Position numbers and translations under genes: made by a program. A stretch of 64,000 bases of DNA, from assembly GCA_033239005.1 (NCBI GenBank), contig BSQZ01000015.1, positions 4,576,001 through 4,640,000 of the forward strand. Reading direction: 5' to 3'. The notes below the pieces were generated by a model. The model had not been told where the DNA came from. It did not search any database and worked only from the letters and a program-made list of their open reading frames with translations. Shown here one piece after another: positions 37,531-50,368 of this stretch. Position 1 is the first letter of the stretch, and each line of letters begins with the position of its first letter. The DNA comes from Lamellibrachia satsuma (taxonomy: Eukaryota; Annelida; Polychaeta; Sabellida; Siboglinidae).

Positions 37531-37829
37531 AGTTTTAGAGTTTTTCCGCATACATTTTCCAATTTTGTCATAATATATATTTGTGAATGTTGTTAGTAGT
37601 TTAGACCTGATATTATCTCAGTTGACTAATAAACATATTCCAGATATTATCTATTGTATTTGTTTGTTAATGTGGAATGGATGAATAAATAATTTCATGG
37701 AATCCGGATTGTTGTTGAGTATATATGGATTGACCTATATGGTTCTTCCTCTTCTTCATTATAAATCTATCTAAATATACATATATACATAGACGCCTAC
37801 ATAATATGTACATAATATGTACACACATA
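37531..37829 (+). repeat. R1 block, copy 9
   Basis: Shared block with its GGTGGACGGTGGACAG tail replaced by TGGATTGACCTATATGG. Confidence 0.7.
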
Positions 37830-38200
37830 GACACAAGCGCACAAACACGCACGCGCGCGGACGCACTCAGAGACATACACACACGGACACGCACACGCAC
37901 GCGCACACAATCATGTCCACCACATTGTTAACTATTACAAATTGTTAACTTTTACATGTGTTTTATACATAATTCGTGTATCAACATGTATAGAAACAAC
38001 AAAATACATTTACATAACCACAGTCTAATCACGTTCAAATCCCATTTAAACACATGGTGTACGCTTAGCTTTTAGCGAAGCCGACTTTCTCTGGTAGGCT
38101 TAATTTAACTAATTCTACCGACTGCTGATTCGATGCCTAGTCGTATGTAAAGGTTAACTTCCCCGTAATATCCCACTAAAATGTCATCAAAACATCGGTG
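37830..38200. other. Short ACGC repeat and Q block, copy 1
   Basis: A degenerate ACGC/ACAC stretch (to about 37910) is followed by about 290 bp shared only with 59098-59560 (CATAACCACAGTCTAATCAC; GCGAAGCCGACTTTCT). No gene was recognised. Confidence 0.55.
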
Positions 38201-38625
38201 GTGTTCCTGACCGCCAGTACAGGGTATCATGTGTCACCCTAGTGTTGGGGCCTTAATGTAGGGTTTTGGGGGCAATCTGGGGTCCGATCATGATGTTCGG
38301 TTTCCAAGAACTATTCTGGAATTCTATCAACTACAAGAAATCAAGCATCATGTTCGAGTTCCGGGAGCCATCAACTACTGGTATTCGGGCGTCACATTGG
38401 GTGCTGAGGACCAGTCTTGGGTTCCTGTGGCCAATATGGTGTCGTAGTCAGTTTCGTAGGGTCATTATATATTCTGGGCATAACGCTCTGGTCCCGAGGA
38501 CCATTCTGGGGTTCCGTGGGCCTCTCTGGGGTCTGGGCATTATGCCAGAGTGTCGATGGCCATTATGGCGTACCAGGGGTCATTCTGCGGTTCACCAGAC
38601 CTTTCCGTATTGTTTAACACGAAAG
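38201..38625 (+). repeat. S2 block, copy 4
   Basis: Diverged internal-repeat block. Confidence 0.7.
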
Positions 38626-38769
38626 GCACGCAACCGGATAATCGCGAGAAGTGCACATTGAACGGGTTACCAAACACTAACTTATCTGCCTGAGCTATAT
38701 CGCCTCGACTCTGATGTTTGTGTACACTATGAACCATTGTAATGAATATTTCGGATCATCTGATAAGCG

Positions 38770-39910
38770 AATGTGTGGAGAATCGGCTAACGCGACAATG
38801 GTCATGCAGTTAAAGGTGCTTAATCAATTCGAGTTTTTGCTAGTCTCATTTCAAATTAAGTTTGCGAAAAACCAAACCTACATAATATCCACTACAACAT
38901 GTTAGCTCGTTTGTGCAACCTTTGTATGTAGTTTCTGTGAAATCATCAGACAAACTATAAAATTAGTTAATGCTTGATCAAGCATTTACTGAAGTGAAAA
39001 TCAAAATGCTGAAAAATCACGATTTTGTTCCTTGGTGAAATTTCGTAACTTTGTCATGCGACCGACGAGAGGATGGATGTCACGCCCGTGATCAGAATTG
39101 ACCCACACAGTGTTTACCATTTTGGATATCCACTATTTGAAAAAATAGGCATTTTTTTAATTAAATCGAATGCGGATGTTACACAAACTATTAACACACT
39201 ACATATTTGGACACCAATAAACCGGATTTGCTATGATAGGCTAAATCAGTTGAGGAAGCAGTTTTAATTTTGGTTACAAATTCAAACCGCCAGCATTCTA
39301 AACCTTTTCAAAATTCAGGTGCCGATACATGCATTGATTGATTGGGTCTATGTATATTCAATGTTTGGTTGAATAAAGAGGCGTCGCCGAATTGAGACAC
39401 ATACGACTTGAACCACCGCCAGTGTACGCATGAACATCACTAGTACAGAAATACTCCTTTCTGACGTGTCGTTTTTTATTAAATTAGAAGTTTTACTTGA
39501 CATCCGATTCTTTTGGTATGTCAAGAAAATATCATTTGAACATAAATACCGGGCTGGAATCGTCATATTTTACCCGTATTTTATATGTTATTCAGCATAC
39601 ATTGGCAATTCATATAAATGCGGCTAGGCTTACCATTAAACTATATTTTAATTATGTGTTTTATATAAAGAAATATGCCAAGAATTAAATTATTGTTTTC
39701 CGGAGAGATTCTCGGTAAATGAAAACAGTGTGCCATGGACCTATATGGCGGGTTGTTCTCGCAGACGCGTACAAGATTTTCCTGCAATCAAACTGCATTT
39801 TGATTCCCAGTCGTTGCATTTTGATTTGACTAATTAGGCCAAAAACTAGTTCCAATTCCTTGTTTTCGATTTGATCAAACCTCAGTCAAGGCGTGTCCCT
39901 TGGTCGACCC
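38770..39910. repeat. N block, copy 2 (long form)
   Basis: Longer by about 450 bp than the other two copies (extra sequence at about 38830-39260). The minus-strand MRTLAVVQVVCVSIRRR frame is again present. No gene was recognised. Confidence 0.55.
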
Positions 39911-39988
39911 TTTTGATTAATAACTGCTGTTCACATTAGCACCATTTCGAGAGCAACGATTATTGGTCAAAACCAAAAGTTATCGATT

Positions 39989-40211
39989 AGCCCGCCATAC
40001 ACATACCAGTTCTTCAGTTGCCAATATATTAGCGACTAGCTTTTCGGTTGGCAACTCAAATGTAGTCGTTATGTGTATGTTCTCCACCAACAGTTGACAA
40101 CACTTTTTGTGGACATCTGGCATCTGGTGACGTTCGGCCGATCGGTAGTTGCAACTATTCGTCGGCAGACAAACTATTGGCGACTAAAAGACGGTATGTG
40201 TATGGCGGTGT
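39989..40211. repeat. Foldback/MITE-like element, copy 4
   Basis: Left end GCCCGCCATACACATACCAG, here a closer inverted match to the right end GGTATGTGTATGGCGG than in other copies. Confidence 0.6.
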
Positions 40212-40685
40212 TAAGTGTGTCAACACTACTCGTTTCCCGACACTGATTAAGCCGTGTAATCAACTGTGTAATATCCACTGCCCTTTATGTACAAACATTA
40301 TCCAGGTAGGCAATCGATAAAGTGGACGTGTTATAGGCCGAAATCTTCATGATTTGTTTATCAATAATGTACCCCGAGGGTGGGAGTTGTTTTTATAAAC
40401 TCGAGTGGGTGCAACATAACCACCGGACGAAGATAACCATTCCCCGTAATGTAATTTGTTTACATAACCACATCCTTCATATCCCTTTTCATATTGCGAT
40501 ATCATCGAATTTTACGCTTACGTCGTTACATATTGCCATCATTTTGCATTTTTAACATATTTTATAACTGCCATTGTCTGGCACAAAGAGGGACACCCCC
40601 GCTCATACATCCACCCAATACACACTAACAATATATAACCACGTGGGCCATACCCGTACGTCATACGGTTATAGGGGTCAAATGC

Positions 40686-40808
40686 TATAACATTTCTGCT
40701 GGTAATCACTCAGACTTGAAGCACCCAGAGATGAACCAGTGGGATTATCACAGTCAAGAATCCTAAAGAGTTGTGATCTGGTCGGGTCTTGTGATCGGCA
40801 ACATGAAG
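40686..40808 (+). promoter_or_regulatory. Beta promoter and orphan Met-Lys exon, unit 3b
   Basis: Weakened TATAACA box at 40686, TCAGACTTG initiator, and ATGAAG at 40803-40808 with a GTAACTGTC donor. Confidence 0.45.
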
Positions 40809-41932
40809 GTAACTGTCACGTTTACTTTCGGTTTTCTCTAAAGGGAAGGTACAACGATTTTCATTGGTTAACTGATACGTAGCGAGTTGGGGAGTTCGAT
40901 TAATTAAAACGCTCCAATTCTTTTAATTTATTGGTCTTAAAGTACATATATAAATTAACAACGTTATACTTCATTTTTAAAATGTGTATTGACATAGTAT
41001 ATTTACTGTCCTAGAGTAGTCTCGATTATCCAGGCTCCGCGCTGTGGCGCCACCGTTTGCCTGGATGCTAACTGGGGTTTTCATTGTGACGGAAATTATG
41101 AATCAGAATCTGGGCGTATACATAATTAACTAATCACGATGTCATCCGGGCAGTTGAATAATTAATAAAAATAAAAGTTAACTTTTATCAGTTGATATGA
41201 TGCAATTCGAAATAATTTTAAACCTTGATTATATTGACTCAACTCTCCGACTGAAAAGTTAAATCAAGCAAAAAAGTGTTTAGTGTAACATCTCGGATAA
41301 TGACGCTGATTGGCTGTTGGCGCTTCATGGTAACGCCTACAAAAATGGCGACCGACTCTCTTCTCGGCGGATTCACGAAGCCGAGCGAGAGTCGGATAAG
41401 CGAGTCTAGTCCTAGAGCAGGATCTACGTATGTCGTAAAACTAGAATGTTTTATTTTATCGTCAAATCGTGCATTTTCGAAAATATTTCGAGACGATAGT
41501 CATAGTAGTACGGGCCTATATCTTATGTATATATTATTATTATTAACCAACCGAGACATTCATTATAAATACTAATAAATTCAGTGTCGCAGTCGTTCAA
41601 TTAATCAGTGAAAAACGTTGTACTTTCATTTTAAAGTACTGGAGATACTGGGTTCGGATTGTAGGGTTTTGTCGTGACGCGGGGCGCCTGGTTTAACGAA
41701 CGTTCCCCGCAAATCGTAGCTAGTGGTTCTGCAATCACATATATGTTATTGCTGGCCACTTATAACTGTATAAAAGTGAACAACTTCACCTCTTATCGCG
41801 TGATTTATTTACGATAAAGGAAGTACGAGAAAACGATAAACATATCTGCTGTTTACAAACTATTTATTTATAATACAGCAAATTAAAAACACAAGAAGAA
41901 GAAATACGACTAATTATAAAATCAATTATCGT
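40809..41932 (+). repeat. S3 block, copy 4
   Basis: Contains the CCAAT/AAAATGGCGACC site and a well-preserved hairpin (41352-41395). Confidence 0.65.
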
Positions 41933-42614
41933 TAAAGGACGTCGTCAATAGGATATATTTCCTATATCGTTAAAGGACATCGTCAATAGGATATATTTCC
42001 TATATCGTTAAAGGACATCGTCTATGGGATATATTTCCTATATCGTTAAAGGACATCGTCTATGGGATATATTTCCTATATCGTTAAAGGACATCGTCTA
42101 TAGGATATATTTCCTATATCGTTAAAGGACATCGTCTATGGGATATATTTCGTATATCGTTAAAGGACATCGTCTATGGGATATATTTCGTATATCGTTA
42201 AAGGACATCGCCTATAGGATATATTTCCTATATCGTTAAAGGACATCGTCTATGGGATATATTTCCTATATCGTTAAAGGACATCGTCTATAGGATATAT
42301 TTCCTATATCGTTAAAGGACACCGTCAATAGGATATAGTTCCTATATCGTTAAAGGACATCGTCTATAGGATATATTTCCTATATCGTTAAAGGACATCG
42401 TCAATAGGATATATTTCCTATATCGTTAAAGGACATCGTCAATAGGATATATTTCCTATATCGTTAAAGGACACCGTCAATAGGATATAGTTCCTATATC
42501 GTTAAAGGACATCGTCTATAGGATATATTTCCTATATCGTTAAAGGACATCGTCAATAGGATATATTTCCTATATCGTTAAAGGACATCGTCTATAGGAT
42601 ATATTTCCCATATC
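41933..42614. repeat. 38-bp minisatellite, about 18 copies
   Basis: Largest array of this repeat. A two-variant motif (GACACCGTCAATAGGATATAG) occurs twice, about 170 bp apart, showing higher-order duplication inside the array. Confidence 0.97.
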
Positions 42615-42819
42615 GTTGGTAGCGCTGGTATTCCCTGCGGAAACCCGGTAGTACTCTGTAGGCCCAGTAGTAGGTACTACGCCCTGTACAACGAGCTTTA
42701 CTAACCCGAAACGAGAGAAACACTGCTCTCACGAGAAGCTCCCATGATTAACACAGGCGAACAGAATAAAATCATTACGCAGTCGTGACCCGTCGAATAT
42801 TACGAACAGCAACATGAAG
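42615..42819 (+). other. Orphan alpha leader and first exon, promoterless
   Basis: As at 10685-10888: alpha leader without TATA or initiator, ending in ATGAAG at 42814-42819 and GTAATTACC, then the hAT remnant. Confidence 0.55.
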
Positions 42820-43489
42820 GTAATTACCAAGGCTGTAACAAGTGGAATTTTTTTCTATTTTAGTAAAAGTAGATCTTGAAAAATCTGCTCAAGTAGAAGT
42901 AAAAGTACCCCCCCCCCCCAATTTACTTGAGTAAAAGTAGAAAGTAAAAATGTCTACTCTACTTTCTACTAGACCACGACTCACGCACGCAGTAGCTTAA
43001 AGACGAGGCCTGCTGCACTAAACAGACCCTCGCATGCTGCACTGGCAGGCAGAGCAGTGTTCAGTTCGACAAACAGGGTGCATAGACAAATACCCTGAGT
43101 CATCCGACAGATGACGCTCCGGCTGTCCGAACATGGGCGCGCGCCGCTTATTCCTGGCGAAGAACTCGTCCTCGCTGGCGGGCGAGGAGCTGTCAGATGG
43201 GTCGTCCATATCAGGCAGCCTCTGCTCCGCGGTCAATTTTCAATTAGCGAATCAGAAGACAGATTACTGATTTACGCGCAGAGATTTCCGCGCGTAGTGT
43301 GCATGCCGTTTCTGTCTGCAGCGGAATAATCATGCATCGGAAAAAATCAAACGCCAGGTGTCGGTACTTCGTTACATTTACAAAAGTAACATGTAATTCT
43401 ATTTCGTTACAAGTACAAGTAGATCCATAAAAATCTACTTCGTTACAAGTAGTAAGTAAAAAACTACTCAAGTAAAGTAACGAATTAGA
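42820..43489 (-). mobile_element. hAT/Tol2-like deletion derivative, copy 3 (longest)
   Basis: Retains about 130 bp missing from copies 1 and 2 (TTTACTTGAGTAAAAGTAG through about 43070), including a second set of AGTAAAAGTAG sub-terminal motifs. The minus-strand SSSPASEDEFFARNKRRAP segment is present. Confidence 0.65.
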
Positions 43490-43521
43490 TTTGTGTGTGT
43501 GCGTGTGCGTGTGCGTGTGAG

Positions 43522-43585
<64 letters not shown>

Positions 43586-43622
43586 CGTGTGTGTTTGTGT
43601 TTGTGTGTGTGCGCGCGCGCCC
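43490..43622. repeat. GT microsatellite
   Basis: GCGTGT lead, (GT)n and a (GC)n end. Confidence 0.95.
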
Positions 43623-43960
43623 GAGTTCAGGTTTTTTTCGCAGACATTTTGCAATTTTGTCATAATATATATTTATGAATGTTGTTAGCAGTTTAGACTT
43701 CATATTATCTCAGCTTACTCATTAATATATCCCAGATATTACCTGTTGTATATGTTTGTTTATGTTATTTGTCTGCAATAAATGGATGAACAAATAATTT
43801 CGTGGAATCCGGTCTGTTGTTGAGTATATATCACGGTTGACGGTGGACAGTGTCCTGTCGTCAATAGAAGTCGATCTTCCAGCATCACACATCGCTGCTT
43901 CCTCTTCGTCTGCATTCTAAATCTACCTAATAATACATATATACACGGACACATACATAT
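43623..43960 (+). repeat. R1 block, copy 10 (pseudogene-type variant)
   Basis: Near-identical to 11571-11924. Confidence 0.75.
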
Positions 43961-43984
43961 GTACACACAAAGACACACGCAGAA

Positions 43985-44015
<31 letters not shown>

Positions 44016-44168
44016 CACCCACCCACCCCCCGCACGAACCCACCCTCACGCACGCGCACGCGCCCACGCCCGCGCACACGCACACGCTCACGCACGCACA
44101 CGCACGCGCACGCGCGCACACGCACGCACGCACGCGCACGCGCACGCACACTCACACACACACACACA
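43961..44168. repeat. ACGC/ACGCGC microsatellite
   Basis: Mixed ACGC, CCCACC and ACGCGC repeats adjoining the decayed beta promoter of F. Confidence 0.95.
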
Positions 44169-44295
44169 GATCTAATGATATACAAATTCTGCTGGTAATC
44201 ACTCAGACTTGAAGCACACAGAGATGAAACGGTAGGGTTTTCACAGCCAAGAATCCTCAAGAGTTATCACCTGGTCTGGTCTTGCGAACATCAAC

Positions 44296-46043
44296 ACGAA
44301 GGTAACTGTCACATTTACTTTCGGCTTTCTCTAAAAGGGAAGGTACCGTTCCCGCACAAACCCGGTAGTGCTCCGTGTTATAGTCGGCGGGTTATTTGCG
44401 CACAAACCTGCTAGTATAGTCTATGTGTTTGGCCAGCCAGTAATTCCGCATAAGATCGTTAGTATACTCCATGCGTTAGCCCGCCAATTTTCCATGTGTC
44501 CTGTTTGTGCCAATTTTTTTCAAAGCGTCCCGTTTCATTGGAGAAACCAAACTAAGCGACAGCAAATTAAATTAACCACGACGACAACGAGAAACACGAT
44601 GAACCAAATAAATGTGCTTAATCGGATAAACGTCATTGTTGGGTAGAACACCAGGTTTATAAAGACACACTGCTTTGTTTAAGACGGCCATCCCATTCAC
44701 TGATAGTTCTGTAATAAGGCGCGAGTCAAGCGAAACGTTCTGGACTACGGGAAGTAGCGTGGTGCAGGGGGACGGATTCACGGTTAACATGTTCCTGTTA
44801 GGGGAATCAGGGCAGTTATATTTAGTAACATTTACCATAGCTGGGGTTAGAATATCATAATATTAATATTACATTGACAATGAACGCCCGGCTCTGACAT
44901 ACGAACCGTTTCCCAGGAAATTGTAAATACCTGTAGTAAGTATTTTACAGTCAATGGTATCAACGGCCCTTGTTCGTAGACGGCTCATTTAAAACTAATT
45001 CTTCATTACATTTTAGGTCAATGCTACTACCTGACATGCGGTATTACTCGGGCTTTGTCTAAACAGATTTTTCCAATCTTTCGCAGCTTCAGCCCCATTT
45101 TTACCTTTGACTCCCCCAGCGTTTGGCCAGGACTTGGAGAGATCCCCACCTCAGTCTGTGGACCCCTGTGTTAATCTGTAGAGACCACCGACCAATCTGT
45201 AGAAACCACCGACCAATATGTGGAGACTATCGACCAATCTGTAGAGACCATCAACCAATCTGTAGAAACCACCGACCAATATGTGGAGACTATCGACCAA
45301 TCTGTAAAGACCACCGACCAATCTATGGAGAACACCGACCAATATGTGAGGACCACCGACTAATCTCTAGGGACCACCGACCAATCAGTGGAGACAACCG
45401 ACCAATCTAGATCTGTCGCAGCTACTGCACGGACAGGAACATCATCTGTGCAAAGTGTTGATGTGGTAAAGACCACAACGACGGAAGTAAAGACATTGAC
45501 TGCAAGTACTGTCACCTCGCTACAGACACCGGCCAGTACTGTCACTTCGCTGGAGACAAGTTCCCCACAAGCACCAGGCGGCCAGAAACTTCCACCACGA
45601 TGACCCCGAGACGAGCAACCAAGCGAGACCCACGATGCAACCTCAGAGAACCCGACGTCTTCCGTACACACATCATCGAGCCATCATTGGACCCGGCCAC
45701 GAACCCAGAACATCCAGTCGAGGAACGAGCCTTGTGCAACTTTGATTACACCGCCGACATTGACAAACACCGTCACCCCGAGATCATGGTCGTGGCTGTG
45801 TGTCCGGCGAAGAACTGTGGACACTGTGCCGGCGGACAGGGCCGCTGCGAACCCGTCTACCACAACTTCAAAGTGCTCCGGCGTTGTGGTTGGGACAACG
45901 GCAACAACTACCTGTACAGGTATGACTACGAGAGACTGGCTGTGGCGTGTGTGTGCGCCACGCCGGCTCTCGAGGAGGGCAAGCCCGTCATGCCCGCCGG
46001 GTCGGTCAACGAACACGACGACCCAGCCCCCGTCTTGGACTAG
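44296..46043 (+). pseudogene. IL17: IL-17-like copy F, domain intact, 5' end broken
   Basis: The beta exon carries ACG (44296-44298), as in B and D. The acceptor and signal-peptide part of the large exon are deleted: CCCTGTGTTAA joins directly to 21-bp repeats at about 45173. The S/T-rich linker (two TVTSL decapeptides) is open from 45388, but one base is lost in CCCACAAGCACC, so it ends out of frame near 45603. The IL-17 domain itself is complete and open (45600-46043), with DPRCNLREP, RALCNFDY, C-x4-C (CPAKNC), VLRRCGW and VAC-x-C. Unlike B and D it lacks the internal domain deletion, so it branched before that event. With no start codon or secretion signal it is probably dead, but the domain alone could be mistaken for a gene. 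Confidence 0.7.
45172..45413 (+). repeat. 21-bp minisatellite in copy F linker
   Basis: About 11-12 units of the DQSVETT-type repeat, more than in B or D. Confidence 0.9.
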
Positions 46044-46133
46044 CCGACACCACAGCACACGGACATCGTGCAGACCAAGTCTGCTATTTGCTAAATGAGT
46101 ATTTATTATGACGACGAAGGTGTAACGGTAATA

Positions 46134-46570
<437 letters not shown>

Positions 46571-46866
46571 TGGCCGTTTACAGCCGGAGAAAAAGTATGA
46601 TTCTAGAAAACTGTTGTTCTTATACAGGAACAGTTTAGATGTTTAGCTGCGGCTGATAGAGCTTTCGATGGAGCGTGCACGCCCAGGGGTCACACGTGCA
46701 CGATTCGGTGAATGTCTGAATCTGTGAATGCAGTGATGTGTGAATGAGTTATAGAATGCGTCGACAGACATGTAAACACATCAGTGTGGTAATATACTCG
46801 AAACCATTAATGAAGAGCAGTATGAGCTTTAATTAATTGATAAAAGTATGTCATATTGACATTGAT
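46571..46866 (+). repeat. Right arm of copy F
   Basis: Short arm variant. Confidence 0.8.
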
Positions 46867-46983
46867 AATGTGCGCGCGCGCATGCGTGCGTGCGCGTGTG
46901 TGTATGTGTGTGTGTATGTGTGCGTGTGCGCGTGTGCGCGTGTGCGTGAGCGTGTGCGTGTTTGTGCGTGTGCGTGGGTGGGG
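46867..46983. repeat. GC/GCGT/GT microsatellite
   Basis: Opens the fourth higher-order unit. Confidence 0.95.
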
Positions 46984-47267
46984 GGGGCCAAGTTTAAGTG
47001 TACTTCCGCATACGTTTCCTAATGTCGTCATATATATTTGTGAATACTGTTGGCAATTTGGACATCATATTATCTAAATAGACTATTTAATATATCCAAG
47101 ATATTACCTGTTGTATAGGTTTGTTGACGTGATTTGTCTGCGATAAATGAATAAATATCTGTCGTCAACAGAAATGAGAATTTCAGGATTACACATCGCT
47201 GCTTATTCTTCGTCTGCATTATCAATCTATCTAAATATACATATATACATGGATGCATACATATGTA
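46984..47267 (+). repeat. R1 block, copy 11
   Basis: Shared block as at 14672-14954. Confidence 0.8.
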
Positions 47268-47360
47268 CATACACGCACGCACATACGAACGCACGCACAA
47301 ACACCCCCTACCAACAACCCACCCCCCACACACACGACCGCAAGCACGCACAAATAGGCA

Positions 47361-47444
<84 letters not shown>

Positions 47445-47446
47445 CC

Positions 47447-47532
<86 letters not shown>

Positions 47533-47643
47533 TGCATGCATGCATGCATGCACGCAAGCACGCACGCACGCACACACACGCACATACACGCACACACAAC
47601 AGACAGACGTAGACACACACACACAGGCACACGCACGCTCTCA

Positions 47644-47720
<77 letters not shown>

Positions 47721-47730
47721 ACACGCATGC
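47268..47730. repeat. Compound ACGC/AGGC/AC microsatellite
   Basis: (AGGC)n at about 47361-47445, (AC)n, ACGC with an ATGC run near 47530, then a long (ACGC)n at about 47643-47720. Confidence 0.95.
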
Positions 47731-49285
47731 AGTGGACTGTACGTCACAATTATGGCCATACGGTTATAAATACTGTTTTTCATGGCTCTTTAAGCAATCA
47801 TACTTAAAGCAAGGAAAACATTGCGCCCAGGAGAAGAGACGGCGTTTTAGAACAATCGAGTTTACTTTTCGGTTCATTAAAAGTACTGAAGTTATTTGCA
47901 CGGATTTGCGCAATATATTTTAATAGTGGTGCAGTACTGCATTTTCCTAAATATATTTAAACAGTTTGAGAATAGTTTTCAGCCCTAAGATATATTATAT
48001 ATTGCAGTATGTAACAATAATATAACAATGCTTTGTAAATGTTTTGCTTACTACAAATAAACACGTTCCACCACGTAGACAAATAATACAATGTACGCCA
48101 ATGACATCACACAGACCACGTTTTACACTAACTAATTTCCATTAATAAATTTAATATTATATAAATTGTAATCATTTTACGTTTTCTAAATTTGCAATAC
48201 GATATTGCGATATTGTCAGATGCAAAACTTTCAAAGTATTGCAAATACAGCCCATCACAAACACACCCATTGAAGACGGCCACTGTTCCACGGTCTGTTT
48301 TTCCACATCTGTATATCTGACCAGCCTCTGTCATTCGGGCACACATTTAATCGGGCCACTCAGTCACTTTGGGTGGCCGCTTTAGAGGAGTTCTACTGTA
48401 GTACTAGTAAAACTATACAAGTAAAACTATACAATACATTTCAAGTAAGGTATTGTATGTATGTTGTAATACTACAATGCGAAGTATTACTCCCATCCGT
48501 GGTTTTGATGTTCGGATTCAGATTTTTTTCTTACACGCCTATATTTAGATACGCAGGCACCCACGCACCATGGTCGGGATGTGGGGCAGGTGACATATGA
48601 CGAAATTCCCGTCGGAAATTGTAGTATGTCTAGCAATCATAAACAAGTGATTTGGTGGTGCATTAGATATTGTTGAAACGGGATTAACTTTAAAACCCAA
48701 ATGGCTCCTGTTGCGCGCAAGGGGCACAGAGGGGTCAGGAATGTCCGGCCCTGCGTCACTGCGCCTCGATGACGCGGGAGGGTTCAGCCTACTTTTACGT
48801 TTCCCATTGGTGACCATGTTAACGTTTTGCACGATTATAAGAAAACAGGATCATAAAAAGTTCTGAAACTTCTTTCCTGCCTTTGTCATTATTTCATTGA
48901 CATGCTGGTCGAGTTTTGTAAAAATCACATACTTCTAACTCTTTGAAAATGGATGAACGTGCCATACCCGTCAATGTTTACCAATTTCTGCATAAATTAC
49001 TACGCACACGTGCCTTGTGGCGAAAACATTGCCAAATATCCTTCCGCCTATTCAAATGATCTAATCCACGGCTACACTGCTAACATGTTCTACCAGCAAA
49101 CTTGCCAATGTGTCTGTTGAAATTCAGTTATGTCAGATGATATGATTTTTTTAAATTACGCATATCTAAAATTACTGTGCCCTACATTCCTGTGACACAC
49201 CAGGAAGTTTAACTGAGGCTTGGTCCCGGGACTGCGTATCAGCGGCGGCATTTCCCGGGGCGCAGTGACGCAGGGGCGGATGTCA
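47731..49285. repeat. P block, copy 4
   Basis: LINE-free copy; the site reads GGCTCTTTAAGCAATC. No gene was recognised. Confidence 0.8.
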
Positions 49286-49653
49286 CACACATATACACAC
49301 ACACACGCACGCACACACGCACACGCACACGCACACGCTCACGCTCACGCTCACGCACACGCTCACGCACACGCACACGCACACGCACACGCACACGCAC
49401 ACGCACACGCACACGCACACGCACACGCACACGCACACGCACACGCACACGCACACGCACACGCACACGCACACGCACACGCACACGCACACGCACACGC
49501 TCACGCACACGCACACGCTCACGCACACGCTCACGCACACGCACACGCTCACGCTCACGCGCACGCGCACGCACACGGACACGCACACGCACACGCACAA
49601 ATACACATACGCACGCACGCACGCACGCACACACGCACACACACACGCACGCA

Positions 49654-49721
<68 letters not shown>
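49286..49721. repeat. CACACG hexamer, CACG and CA microsatellite
   Basis: Contains a nearly pure (CACACG)n tract at about 49365-49500. Confidence 0.95.
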
Positions 49722-49722
<1 letters not shown>

Positions 49723-49777
49723 TAATAATGTCAATATGACATACTTTATCAATTAATTAAAGCTCATACAGCTCCTC
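49722..49777 (-). repeat. Left inverted arm remnant, gene G
   Basis: Only the first 55 bp or so of the inverted arm is left (ATTAATAATGTCAATATGAC onward), then a deletion leads into the tail of a 38-bp unit (GTCGTCTATAGGATATATTT). Confidence 0.8.
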
Positions 49778-50219
49778 GTCGTCTATAGGATATATTTCCC
49801 ATATCATTGGTAGCGCTGGTATTCCCTGCAGAAACCCGGTAGTACTATGTAAGCCCAGTAGTAGGTCCTACGACCTGTATAACGAGCTAGTACTCCCTGT
49901 GCAAACTCCCTAATTCGTTAGCCAGTGAGTATTCCCTGTACGAAACTGGTAGTACGACCTATTCCCCACATTACTGAGCCAACAATTCCTGGATGAAACC
50001 TTTAGTAATATTTTGTAAGTAAAGAGTTCCGAGGAACTGCTTTGTTTAAGACTGCCATCCCATTCACTGATAGTTCCGTAATATGGCGCGCGTCAGGCGA
50101 ACCGTTCTGGACTACGGGAAGTAGCGTGGTGCAGGGGGACGGATTCACGGTTAACAGGTTCCTGCTAGGGGAAACACGGGAGTTATATTTAGTAATATTT
50201 ACCATAGCTCGGGTTAGAA
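49778..50219. repeat. Gene G upstream region
   Basis: Partial 38-bp unit and CCGGTAGTA series, shortened after CTTTAGTAATATTTTGTAA as in gene A. No gene was recognised. Confidence 0.65.
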
Positions 50220-50256
50220 TATAAAGCGTTCAGCCACTCATGCTAACCATTCAGTC
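50220..50256 (+). promoter_or_regulatory. Alpha core promoter of gene G
   Basis: TATAAAG at 50220-50226, TCAGTC at 50251-50256, 116-nt leader. Confidence 0.7.
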
Positions 50257-50368
50257 GAACCAGAAGCGAAAGAAACACTTCGCTCACGAGAAACTCTCAG
50301 GATTAGCGCAGACGACCATAGTGAAATCATTACGTAGTTGTGACCGGTAGAATATTACGAACAGCAAC

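Noticed and set aside
41933..42614. Direct repeats with regular spacing, considered as a CRISPR array.
   Set aside because: The units are contiguous 38-bp tandem copies with no unique spacers and no cas genes, in eukaryotic DNA.
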